Source of the DNA: Scedosporium boydii
Taxonomy: Eukaryota > Ascomycota > Sordariomycetes > Microascales > Microascaceae
Direction of reading: 5' to 3'
DNA length: 15,784 nt
Assembly: GCA_002221725.1 (NCBI GenBank)
Contig: NJFT01000405.1
Span: forward strand, 1-15,784
Below, in pieces: positions 8,024 to 15,784 of this stretch. Below the pieces are notes generated by a model. It ran no database searches and was not told the DNA's origin. It was given only the letters and a program-made list of their open reading frames with translations. A program made the position numbers and the translations under genes. The number at the start of each line of letters is the position of its first letter. Within the stretch, counting starts at the first letter, position 1.

Positions 8024-9807
8024 TTATTCCCGTTCCCTGACAAGCTCCGCATGCTCCTCCGCCGTCATGGACGTCCATTCCTCGGGAGTGAGATGGTACG
8101 ATCTCCCCAAGTACGTCACACCCGCCCATATGTCGCTCTGCACCATGAAGTGGAGAAAGTCGACGGCGAGGTAGTTGGCCACCCACCTCCAGGTAACCGT
8201 CCGAAGGAGGAAAGGCTCCCATATGCCGTCGATGGGCAGACCCAGCCGGAGACTGTACGATTGCGCCACCATCCGGAGGGCGATGGCCTCTAGGGGGAAC
8301 AGGAACAGGGTGGTTGCCGCGCGCCCGAGCATGGTGGCCGCATGGATGAGGGGCTGTTGCGTGAGTGCGTTCTTGAGGTACACCGCCTGGTTCCCCTGCT
8401 GCGATCGGCTGTCGTTCCCCATTGTCGGTCGAAGTTCCGCGGACCATATGCCTGGGGGCGCGTCGGTTGCCTCGGTCGCCTCGACGTCGAAGCTGATCAG
8501 CGTCCCGCTGATGGCACCATTGTCTTCTTCGTCTGATCCGTAGTCGTCGCCTCTTCCTGAGAACGCGCTCGGTCTTCGCGATACGCCGCTCGTGGGGAAC
8601 GAGGCGTCTTCTTCTGATGTCTCGACGGAGTTTTGTTGTGCGCTTGGCTCCTCTGCGCCGAAGACGTTGTTGTTCCCCGGTGAAGATGTTTCCATCGACT
8701 GTGGGCTTTGCCCTGGGAACATGTCCGGATGCGTGCGTGGGTCTAATATAGCATCGATGTGCGGTAGCTTCAGGTAAATCTTAATTGCCAGCCACTTCAT
8801 TACTCGAGCAAAGTGTTTGCGCCACATCGCAAACAGCAACATGGGCGCCGCCCTTAGAGCAGTGGTTAAACACCATCTCCCAATAGATCCTAGGCTGAAG
8901 TCTGGGAGAGGTGGGGGTGCTGGGAAGGGTGATGAGGATGTAAATGGTATGAAGAATCCCAAAGTTGGGAGAGCGAACGGGGATATTACGCCCACTCTTT
9001 GGAGGAAAATGTAAAGCTCTACATGCTCTCTCAGGTAACCTCCGAGCGTGTCCTGGCTGCAGAAGGTTTCACGTCAGTAACTGGGTTAAGCGAGCACCAA
9101 AGTGGCGTGCGGTATACATACATCATCCAGAATATGCCTGGAAGTGGTATCTCTTCGAGATACATGCTCTGCAGCCATTCCGCAATCCTCCAGGCGAGCT
9201 CTGTCGGTAGCCCAGCAAGGAAAAGATCCGGTAGAGGCCTTGGAATCTCGCGTCGGCAGACAGATGCAAGCTTCCAGAACGGTTCGTATGAAAACGGTTT
9301 ATACACCTGCGAAGTAACCCATGACGTTAGAATGTGTATGAAGTGACCGGCCCGCCGCTATGCGCATCACTGACAAGAATCCGCTGTCGTATCCCCGTAA
9401 AACCCCAAAGACCGACATCGGATAGCCCTTTCCCAATAGCCTCCATTCGGTCCCCTATGATGTTTTCGTAGCGCAGATACCGGTGCGCGGATTGCACTTC
9501 GCTCTCGTTCGAGTTCGGATCTGGCTCCGCGACGCCTATGACATGCATGACTTCGTTGTGTGATCGGACAATATCGCGATTTAGCCGTTTCGTCCTTTGG
9601 TTGACCGGTCGGCCTTTCTCATCGTACTCCTGAGTAGAAGGCTGCGAGTCGCCGGATCCCTCGCCGTATACAACATCGTCATATGGAGATCGACCCTAGC
9701 AAATGCACATGAGGTTAGTATACAGAGCTTGGTTGGCCTGCTGTTCAGTGTTGCTAAGGATGCGAACGTACTAGCGCTAGCGCCGTTAGAGGGCCCTGCC
9801 GCCCCAT
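8024..9807 (-). CDS. Conserved-looking multi-span membrane protein, function unknown
   Basis: I reconstruct four exons: 9807-9772, 9695-9375, 9306-9122 and 9056-8024. They join in frame to give 524 residues. Introns: 76 nt (GTACGT donor, TACTAAC branch, CTAG end), 68 nt (GTCAGT, CTAAC, GCAG) and 65 nt (GTATGT, CTTAAC, GCAG). The start ATG (AACATGGGG) has A at -3 and G at +4. The N-terminal 180 residues are soluble-looking and rich in charged and aromatic residues (SPYDDVVYGE; RYENIIGDRMEAIGKGL; VYKPFSYEPFWKLA). Hydrophobic segments follow at about 195-219, 242-258, 416-450 and 470-488. A Ser/Glu/Asp-rich linker, about 296-396, separates the second and third. Residues 435-442 (PLEAIALR) resemble a single mitochondrial-carrier PxExxxxR signature, but the other carrier repeats are not apparent. 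I do not recognise the family. The main uncertainty is the second intron: a GTCACT donor at 9346, giving a 40-nt intron, would also keep frame and add nine residues. The gene is divergent from UTP13 across 303 bp. Confidence 0.82.
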
Positions 9808-9991
9808 GTTGGGTTGAAAAAAAGGTAGGCCTGTGAGAAAGCGCCTATCGCATCAGAAATACCATATATCGCCCATCTAGATCCAAAGTCGTTGGTATCG
9901 CAGAAATCGATGGGCGAGGTTTCGTGGATTGTGAGGTTGAAAGCTTGTCGGGAGTTTCGGAGTAACTACTAAAGTCGCGAAGCGTGTCCCG

Positions 9992-10018
9992 CCTTATCGA
10001 TAAGGACGTTATCGATAA
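9992..10018. promoter_or_regulatory. Paired TTATCGATAA palindromes
   Basis: A perfect 14-bp palindrome (9992-10005) and a perfect 10-bp palindrome (10009-10018) share the core TTATCGATAA, with their centres about 15 bp apart. Their position about 100 bp upstream of the UTP13 ATG suits a transcription-factor site for UTP13, the divergent gene, or both. The factor is not known from the sequence. Confidence 0.5.
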
Positions 10019-10049
10019 AGATTTTTTGGGAAAAAAATCTTAGATTTTT
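10019..10049. repeat. A/T-rich overlapping inverted repeats
   Basis: AGATTTTTT (10019-10027) pairs with AAAAAATCT (10032-10040). AAAAATCT (10033-10040) is also mirrored by AGATTTTT (10042-10049) around a single T. The overlapping symmetry gives alternative hairpins, or a poly(dA:dT) nucleosome-excluding tract in the UTP13 promoter. Confidence 0.45.
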
Positions 10050-10110
10050 CGCCTATTCTTGCGACAAGCCCTCGTCTTTCAAGCAGCTTCCCTGAAGCAA
10101 CGAAATTAAA

Positions 10111-12963
10111 ATGGCGACAAAACAACCTTTGAAAACCACCTTCGACGTTGGAAAGGTGATAGGACCTCTGTTTACGGGTGGCTCTTTTGCAATTGATAAT
10201 GGCGCGAGCATTTTAGCTACCACACTGGGCGAGGATGTCGTCCTCACGAACCCCTCCAATGGCGAGCATATCACCAAGATCGAAGGAGTATGTCCATGTC
10301 TTCCCAGAGAGCGAATATGTGGGATTTTGCGATTGACTTTTAATTTTTGAAAAGGATGGCGAACTTGTTTCCACCATGACCTGTGAGTAACGCGATTACA
10401 TTGGCGGCGACGGCTGCGTTGGCTCTTTCAAAACTGTCTTACTTACCCCGCCATAGTGACGCCGTCTGGCAGCCATCTTATTATATGTTCGAGATCGTTG
10501 TCGATGAGGATTTATGCTGTGCAAAAGTCAGAAGATGATGGCTCGGTCGACGTGACCCTTGTTCGAACGCTGAAGCCCCACTCGACTCCAATCGTTGTTC
10601 TCGCAGTCGACCGAACAAGCACCCTTCTGGCCACCGGCGGCACTGACGGAGTTATCAAGGTCTGGGATATTTCAGGTGGATACGTTACGCATACATTTAG
10701 GGGGCCCAGCGTCCTTGCGTCTGCACTGCGCTTCTTCGAGGTCGCAGGCCGCACAAGGGACGATACAAAGAAGGGAAAGAAGTCGAAGAAGCAAGACGCT
10801 CTCATTGAGGACGAGGAGGCTGGCGACGATGATACGGCGATCAACTTTAGGTTGGCTACCGGTTTCCAAGACGGGAAAATACGAGTGTGGGATCTTCACC
10901 GACGGAGCTGCATCGCGAACCTCGACTCCCATGTATCCGATGTACAGGCGATCGATTTCTCCCCGACGCAGCAGGCGCTTGTCTCGGCGAGCAGGGACAA
11001 GACGTTAATATGGTGGGATACGCGGTCGTGGAAATTCCGAAAGATCGTTCCTTGTCTGGAGTTGGTAGAGGCGGCTGGGTTCATAGACGACGGCCGGTTA
11101 ACGTACTCTGGCGGCGAGAAGGGCAACCTCAGAATCTGGGATACGGAGACCGGGAGGGAACTGACGAAGGGGCAAGAGGCGAAAGGAGAGAGCGATGCGA
11201 TTGTCGGAAGTCTCTATAGGCCCGAGATCCCTTTTATAATATGCGCCCAAATGGACCACACGCTCGCTCTCTACCACCCCCCAACGAAGGACGATACCGC
11301 AGCTGCATCGGCCGTCCAGGAACCTTTCCGGCGCGTGTCGGGTACACACGATGACATTATTGACCTAGCATATCTGACGCCAGACCGCACGGTAATGGCG
11401 TTAGCTACGAACGCCGAGGAAATCCGCATCGTGTCCACCACCGACCCTAAAGATCGCTCAACCTCCGAGTCGTGGCTATCCGGAAACATCCCCTTTTTCG
11501 GCCAGGATGTCGGCTTGCTGAAGGGCCATGACGACATCATTATTACCTTGGACACAGATTGGTCCGGCTACTGGGTTGCTACTGGAGCCAAAGACAACAC
11601 TGCTAGGATCTGGAAGGTCAATCCAAGCACTAATACTTATGACTGCTACGCCGTATTTACTGGACATGCAGAGTCTGTCGGTGCCGTTGGCCTACCCAAG
11701 ACAGTGTCCCAGGAAACGAGCCCGGCGTTCAAGGATCCGCTCAACAACCCACCTTCTTTCCTCATCACCGGATCCCAAGATCAGACTGTCAAGAAGTGGG
11801 ATATACCTCGTCAATCGCAACAGACGCAAAAATCCGGGTCAAGAGCCGTCTTTACCAGGAAGGCGCACGACAAGGACATCAACGCCGTCGACATTCATCA
11901 CACAGGTCATCTGTTCGCTTCCGCCTCGCAAGACAAGACGGTGAAGATTTGGTCTGTTGAGGAAGGAGAGGTGCAAGGTATCCTGCGCGGTCATAGGAGA
12001 GGTGTCTGGTCCGTCAAGTTTGCGCCGCCAAAGTTACCAGCGCTGCAGGGCGAGGAGGGCTCTATTGCGGGCAAAGGTGTTATCCTGACGGGTAGTGGTG
12101 ACAAGACTGTCAAGCTTTGGAACCTGAACGATTACACCTGCATAAGGACGTTTGAGGGCCATTCGAACAGTGTACTCAAGGTTATCTGGCTCAATGTCCC
12201 CACGAAGGAGGAGCAGTCGACTCGGCCTGTCCTCGTCGCCAGTGCGGGAGGCGATGGCTTGGTCAAGGTGTGGGACGCTAATTCTGGGGAGGTGGAATGT
12301 ACCCTCGACAACCACGAGGATCGCGTTTGGGCACTAGCCGTGCACCCCGAAACGAACACCCTTGTCTCGGGTAGCGGCGACTCCACCGTGACCTTCTGGT
12401 ATGACACGAGCTCGGCTACTCAGGCCGCGGCGACAGAGGCAGCGCAACACTTGATCGAGCAGGAACAAGAACTAGAGAACCACATCCACGCCGGATCGTA
12501 CAGAGAAGCCATTACCCTGGCGCTGCAGCTGAACCACCCGGGCCGCCTTCTCAACCTCTTCACAAAAGTCGTCACGACCGACAATCCCGACGCGAAGAGT
12601 CTGACGGGATTGGCGGCGGTGGACCAGGTTCTCGCCAACCTGTCCGACGAGCAAATTTTCCTGCTCCTCCTGAGGCTTAGGGACTGGAATGCGAACGCGA
12701 GGACGGCCCCCGTTGCGCAGCGAATTCTGTGGGCGCTTATGCGGAGCTATCCCGCGTCGCGCATCTCGAACCTCTCCGTGAAGGGCGCTCGCGGACAGAA
12801 GAGTCTGAAGGAGGTGCTGCATGCGCTGAGGGTGTATACCGAAAGGCATTATAAGAGGATGGAGGAGCTTGTGGATGAGAGCTATTTGGTGGAATATACC
12901 TTGCAGGAGATGGATAGTCTTGCGCCTTCGTTGGATGTGGAGGTGGTGATGGCGGATGCCTAG
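10111..12963 (+). CDS. UTP13: U3 snoRNP / SSU processome WD40 protein Utp13 (TBL3 homologue)
   Basis: Utp13 is a subunit of the UTP-B subcomplex of the nucleolar SSU processome, needed for U3-dependent 18S pre-rRNA processing. Three exons (10111-10287, 10355-10382, 10457-12963) join in frame to 903 residues. Introns are 67 nt (GTATGT...AAAAG) and 74 nt (GTGAGT...CATAG). The middle exon is only 28 nt. WD40 blade ends are visible at about residues 136 (KVWD), 211 (RVWD), 254 (IWWD), 294 (RIWD), 452 (RIWK), 515 (KKWD), 565 (KIWS), 621 (KLWN), 672 (KVWD) and 714 (TFWYD), consistent with two tandem propellers. The Utp13-specific C-terminal helical domain spans about 730-890 (HLIEQEQELENHIHAGSY; LLLLRLRDWNANARTAPVAQ). 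An insertion at about 166-194 carries KKGKKSKK followed by acidic residues, which is compatible with nucleolar targeting. Yeast Utp13 and human TBL3 are about 810-820 residues, so this form is longer through loop insertions. The start ATG (AAAATGGCG) has A at -3 and G at +4. Confidence 0.96.
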
Positions 12964-13374
12964 CTGGAGGGAGGGGAGTCCCTGGTCCGGGCGGTCTACG
13001 CATTGGCTTTGATCTTCTGTATTTTGCTGGTTTTCAAAGAGTATATTAGAATTGAATGCATAAATATTAGATCTGGGTATACCTCAGTACTGAATAACTT
13101 GATGGTCAATCAATTCCCCTCAAGATGTTGTGTGTTAGACTCAAGCTTGAAGGGTGTGATTAGTCTCTGGAGGGGCGTGTGCTTATCGATCGCCTATTTT
13201 TCGCTATTTCATTTTGACCTTCACATTTTGTCCTTCCCCAACGCTAAATCCAACTCCTCCGCTGCCTACAACACAATTGAACTTTCCCATTCAGCACCAC
13301 GCACAATCCACTTCCTCTTCCTGCAGAATAGGGCTACCCCGTATACACTCAGTAATCGTTTCCCCCCCTCGATA
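12964..13374 (+). promoter_or_regulatory. UTP13 3' end and SAD1 promoter/leader
   Basis: This 411-bp spacer lies between the UTP13 stop and the SAD1 start. The first part is AT-rich (GCATAAATATTAG near 13060) and suits 3'-end formation. From about 13,190 it becomes pyrimidine-rich (TATTTTTCGCTATTTC, then CCTTCCCC and TTTCCCCCC), typical of a fungal core promoter and leader. The SAD1 reading frame happens to remain open through most of it, but its composition is non-coding. Confidence 0.55.
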
Positions 13375-15018
13375 ATGTCGAAGCGACTCGCCTCCGAGGC
13401 CCTCGAGGACATCTCAGGCAGAGACTCGCCCTTGTCCAAACGATCACGACTGGGCGATTCGGTCGAGCCATCGAGGTCGCCAGAGACGAACGGCCGTTTT
13501 GCGACAGAAGAATCAAGCCTGACGGCCAAGGCCAATCACGCGGCGGATGTCGATGTCGATGTCGACGACTACGATGACTTCGATGAGGAGGTGCCACGGC
13601 GGTCGATACGCCAGGCTGCGCCGACAGAAGGCTACGACGACCTCTACCTCGACACGATAGATCGGCAAGTTCTAGACTTCGATTTCGAAAAGCTGTGCTC
13701 GGTGACTTTGTCGAATATCAACGTCTACGCGTGTCTCGTGTGCGGCAAATATTACCAGGGGAGAGGGCCGAAGTCGCATGCGTACTTCCACGCGCTGGAC
13801 GAGAACCACCACGTCTTCATCAACATGAAGACGCAAAAAGTATACGTGTTACCAGAGGGCTACGAGGTCAAGAACAAGACGCTAGACGACATCAAGTACG
13901 TTTCGGATCCGAGATACACTAAGCAGGAGGTCATGGAGCTTGATCGCGTGAAGAAGACGTCGTGGACCTACAATGGCGCCAAGGAGTATGCGCCGGGTTT
14001 TGTGGGCATGAACAACATCAAGGAGAACGACTACCTCAATGTGGTGGTGCAAGCGCTGTCCCACGTCCCGCCCCTACGAAACTATTTCCTGCTCGAGGAT
14101 TTCTCGACGAGGCCGGAGCTCGTGCAGAGGACGAGCATCCTCTTCCGCAAGATCTGGAATCCGCGGGCTTTCAAGGCCCACGTGTCCCCGCACGAACTCC
14201 TCCAGGAAATCGCCCTGCAGTCCAATAAGCGGTTCACGCTCACGCAGCAGTCCGATCCCGTGGAGTTCCTCTCGTGGTTCCTCAACAACCTGCACCTCGG
14301 GCTCGGCGGGAGCAAGACCAAGCCCAACAGCTCCATGATCCAACATATCTTCCAGGGCAAGCTCAAGGTCGAATCGCAAACCATCACGGCACGCGCCGAT
14401 GCAGGCGATCGTCTCCGCTTCGAGGAAGCCGCCGAGGTCAAAGTCGACGTTGTTCGCTTCCTCCTGCTCACACTCGACCTGCCAGCCGCGCCGCTCTTCC
14501 AAGACGAGCTCGAGAAGAACATCATCCCGCAGGTTCCCCTCACGGCCATCCTCAACAAGTATAACGGCCTCCAGGCGCAGGAACACCGCGCCCAACGCAA
14601 GCGCTACCGCCTTCTCCACCCTCTCCCGCCTTACCTCATCTTCCACGTCAAACGCTTCAGCCGGAACAAGTTCGTGTCCGAACGAAACCCGACCATCGTC
14701 ACCTTCGACGCGAGGAACCTCGACGTATCTCCCTACGTCGAGCCGAACCCCGCCGAATACCCCGAGGGCGAGCCCATCTGGTATGACCTCGTGGCCAACG
14801 TCGTGCACGAGGCCGTGAGGGCGAGGGATGACGTTACGGAGACGGCGGACGAGAAGAAGATGTGGAAGGTGCAGATACGGGATAGGGCGAGGGATGAGTG
14901 GGTGGTTTGTCAGGATTTGTTTGTTGATAAGGTTCAGGCGGAGTTGTTGTTTGCGGGGGAGACGTATTTGCAGATTTGGGAGAGGAGGAGGGTGCCGAGG
15001 GGGAAGGGGAGAGCATAG
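13375..15018 (+). CDS. SAD1: U4/U6.U5 tri-snRNP-associated protein Sad1 (USP39 homologue), inactive ubiquitin protease fold
   Basis: Sad1/USP39 supports assembly and stability of the U4/U6.U5 tri-snRNP for pre-mRNA splicing in the nucleus. This 547-residue, single-exon protein has a disordered N-terminus (1-85) with basic SKR motifs and an acidic DVDVDVDDYDDFDEE tract. A UBP-type zinc finger follows at about 100-165 (C108, C120-x2-C123, H135, H139, H145/H146). The USP fold runs from about 209 to 540. In the Cys box (GMNNIKENDYLN, 211-222) Asp219 occupies the position of the catalytic Cys, as in USP39/Sad1 proteins, so it should lack protease activity. QQSDPVEFLSWFLNNLH (291-307) and the His-box VVHEA (H478) are retained. 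Yeast Sad1 is about 448 residues and human USP39 about 565. The start at 13375 is chosen because family members begin near MSKR and the upstream extension is non-coding in composition. It has an A at -3. Confidence 0.96.
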   Translation: MSKRLASEALEDISGRDSPLSKRSRLGDSVEPSRSPETNGRFATEESSLTAKANHAADVDVDVDDYDDFDEEVPRRSIRQAAPTEGYDDLYLDTIDRQVLDFDFEKLCSVTLSNINVYACLVCGKYYQGRGPKSHAYFHALDENHHVFINMKTQKVYVLPEGYEVKNKTLDDIKYVSDPRYTKQEVMELDRVKKTSWTYNGAKEYAPGFVGMNNIKENDYLNVVVQALSHVPPLRNYFLLEDFSTRPELVQRTSILFRKIWNPRAFKAHVSPHELLQEIALQSNKRFTLTQQSDPVEFLSWFLNNLHLGLGGSKTKPNSSMIQHIFQGKLKVESQTITARADAGDRLRFEEAAEVKVDVVRFLLLTLDLPAAPLFQDELEKNIIPQVPLTAILNKYNGLQAQEHRAQRKRYRLLHPLPPYLIFHVKRFSRNKFVSERNPTIVTFDARNLDVSPYVEPNPAEYPEGEPIWYDLVANVVHEAVRARDDVTETADEKKMWKVQIRDRARDEWVVCQDLFVDKVQAELLFAGETYLQIWERRRVPRGKGRA

Positions 15019-15622
15019 ATGTTGGAGTAAAAAGGGGTGAGTAGGTTGTTTGAGTATCGAAGCAACTAGATCAAGGTCATTGAACAGAGCCAGGTCATGA
15101 AAGGGCTAACTTACAATCTTTCTAATCCCCCTCGGTCATGTATGTCACTTTACACAGGGACGAGGACAAGAACATCATCACGAAACTGATTTCATTACGA
15201 GAACATTTCTCTCCCAGCTTTTAGGCCACGTCTCTTGAGCCATCCTCCCTACCCGTAGTGCCCTTGCCGGATTACTATTACACACGTACATAATACACTT
15301 CAATGCCCCGAGAAAAGGTAAAGAAGAAATAAGGAAAAAGACGAAAATAGCACCTACACTAGATCATCAAGGAGGAAAACACCTCGCAGAAACCAAGAGA
15401 TTCTCGTGCTCTCTCCCAGTGGGAACTTGCTCCAAGCCAGCAGTTGTAAAAGAGAGGACAAAGGACAGAAATAAAAGAGGGAACGGGGAAGGGAAAAAGG
15501 CAATGGGAAGAAACAAGAAATCCGCGTTTTGCTTGTTTTTTTTTTCTTTATCACGATGGCGGGGGGAGAGGGGACGAGGGGTTCTTCTTTTTCTTCTTCT
15601 TTTCAGAGATAATTTTTTCCTG
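15019..15622. other. Convergent intergenic region, 3' flank of SAD1
   Basis: I found no gene here. The stretch follows the SAD1 stop and should hold its 3' UTR. TACATAATACACTTCAATG near 15288-15305 is a plausible 3'-end region. The segment from about 15,320 to 15,605 is purine-rich, then T-rich with TTCTTCTTTTT repeats, so the frames open on its minus strand are low-complexity artefacts. If the minus-strand exon at the right edge is real, this is a convergent 3'-3' intergenic region. Confidence 0.55.
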
Positions 15623-15745
15623 TCAGAAACCATTCTCCTTGACGGCTTCCACCAGTTGAAGGGGAATAACATTGTGGGGGGCCAAAGTGAGAGAGAGAGC
15701 AAACATGGGCTCTTTCAAGCGAAGACAGAGAAAAGGACGCGCCAT
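15623..15745 (-). CDS. Probable C-terminal exon of an off-window gene, or a 40-residue small protein
   Basis: On the minus strand an ATG at 15745 (ATCATGGCG context) opens 40 codons ending in TGA at 15625-15623. The peptide is strikingly protein-like: residues 12-40 contain EPMFALSLTLAPHNVIPLQL followed by VEAVKENGF. The reading continues upstream with pyrimidine-rich DNA (CCTTTTCTCTGTCTTCGCTTGAAAG) and then the 28-nt poly-T, which looks like the 3' part of an intron. The real exon may therefore begin after an AG near 15710-15715 and not at the ATG. I do not recognise the family. It could be a last exon, a micro-protein, or chance. Confidence 0.4.
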   Translation of the reverse strand: MARPFLCLRLKEPMFALSLTLAPHNVIPLQLVEAVKENGF

Positions 15746-15756
15746 GATGGAAAACC

Positions 15757-15784
15757 AAAAAAAAAAAAAAAAAAAAAAAAAAAA
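15757..15784. repeat. Right-edge poly-A tract
   Basis: The window ends in 28 uninterrupted A, which is poly-T on the minus strand, just upstream of the candidate minus-strand exon. It could be an intronic polypyrimidine tract, and it is a likely cause of contig termination. Confidence 0.7.

Larger units (their letters stand above)
9808..10110. promoter_or_regulatory. Shared divergent promoter, unknown gene / UTP13
   Basis: These 303 bp separate the two start codons and must hold both promoters and 5' leaders. Visible elements are the palindrome CCTTATCGATAAGG (9992-10005), a second TTATCGATAA (10009-10018), and A/T-rich inverted repeats at 10019-10049. Each TTATCGATAA contains two opposed GATAA (GATA-factor-like) half-sites. 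The A/T inverted repeat is reminiscent of, but not identical to, the rRNA-processing element of yeast ribosome-biogenesis promoters. Shared regulation is an inference from the geometry. Confidence 0.6.

Noticed and set aside
8006..8777. Plus-strand ORFs over 8006-8777 and the minus-strand 151-codon frame at 7992-8447
   Set aside because: They are shadows of the long last exon of the minus-strand membrane-protein gene.
9057..9163. Alternative 107-nt third intron in the unknown gene (GTATCT donor at 9163)
   Set aside because: It keeps frame, but the donor at 9121 (GTATGT) is a better match and gives a 65-nt intron like its neighbours.
9597..9836. Plus-strand 79-codon ORF
   Set aside because: It is antisense to exon 1, intron 1 and exon 2 of the minus-strand gene, whose splice signals and frame are far better.
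9786..9965. A 57-codon open stretch on the minus strand (includes AIYGISDAIGAFSQAY) overlapping exon 1 of the unknown gene
   Set aside because: It looks somewhat protein-like, but it has no ATG, is bounded upstream by TAGTAG, stops before the GTACGT donor and is out of frame with the ATG at 9807 that joins exon 2 correctly. It is most likely 5' leader DNA read by chance.
13003..13374. In-frame upstream extension of SAD1 (124 extra codons, including an internal ATG at about 13,102)
   Set aside because: Composition is AT- and pyrimidine-rich like promoter/leader DNA, it has no zinc-finger or SAD1-like content, and family members begin near the MSKR start. The frame is open by chance.
14074..14808. 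244-codon minus-strand ORF
   Set aside because: It is antisense to SAD1. The long open antisense frame is explained by GC-rich codon use in SAD1.
15354..15702. Minus-strand ORFs of 66 and 111 codons, rich in Lys/Arg and Ser/Phe/Pro
   Set aside because: They are low-complexity translations of purine/pyrimidine tracts. The frame giving the KENGF-ending peptide is the more credible one in this place.

Overview
The window reads as nuclear DNA of a filamentous ascomycete (Pezizomycotina type). It has short spliceosomal introns of about 65-76 nt, with donors such as GTATGT, GTACGT and GTGAGT and branch-like CTAAC/CTTAAC elements. Base composition looks mixed, and I see no strong AT bias of the kind left by repeat-induced mutation. 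I cannot place it below that level. Both ends stop inside homopolymeric A runs (13 A at the left, 28 A at the right), which suggests a whole contig broken at low-complexity DNA.

Layout. Positions 1 to about 8,000 are gene-poor. No frame there gives a protein I recognise. The stretch holds low-complexity tracts, several inverted repeats, a dispersed quasi-palindromic 11-mer (GTACGAAGTAC / GTACTTCGTAC), a relic resembling a tRNA, and a few weak ORFs with no identity. Positions 8,024-15,018 are dense and well structured: (i) on the minus strand, a four-exon gene for a 524-residue, probably membrane-associated protein of unknown function (9807 down to 8024); (ii) divergent from it across a 303-bp shared promoter, UTP13 (10111-12963, three exons, 903 residues), a tandem WD40-propeller subunit of the U3 snoRNP/SSU processome; (iii) 411 bp downstream on the same strand, SAD1/USP39 (13375-15018, 547 residues, no intron), a tri-snRNP assembly factor and catalytically dead ubiquitin-protease homologue. 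At the right edge, on the minus strand, an open stretch (15745 down to 15623) looks like the C-terminal exon of a further gene that continues out of the window, or a very small protein.

The two identifiable genes both belong to nuclear RNA processing (pre-rRNA processing and pre-mRNA splicing). The unknown gene shares a promoter with UTP13 that carries two TTATCGATAA-type palindromes and an A/T-rich inverted repeat, so the pair may be co-regulated. I found no CRISPR, intact transposon, secondary-metabolite, toxin or viral gene. The best candidates for something undescribed are the unknown membrane protein, the dispersed 11-mer, and the small right-edge exon. I do not see a convincing novel multi-gene system.
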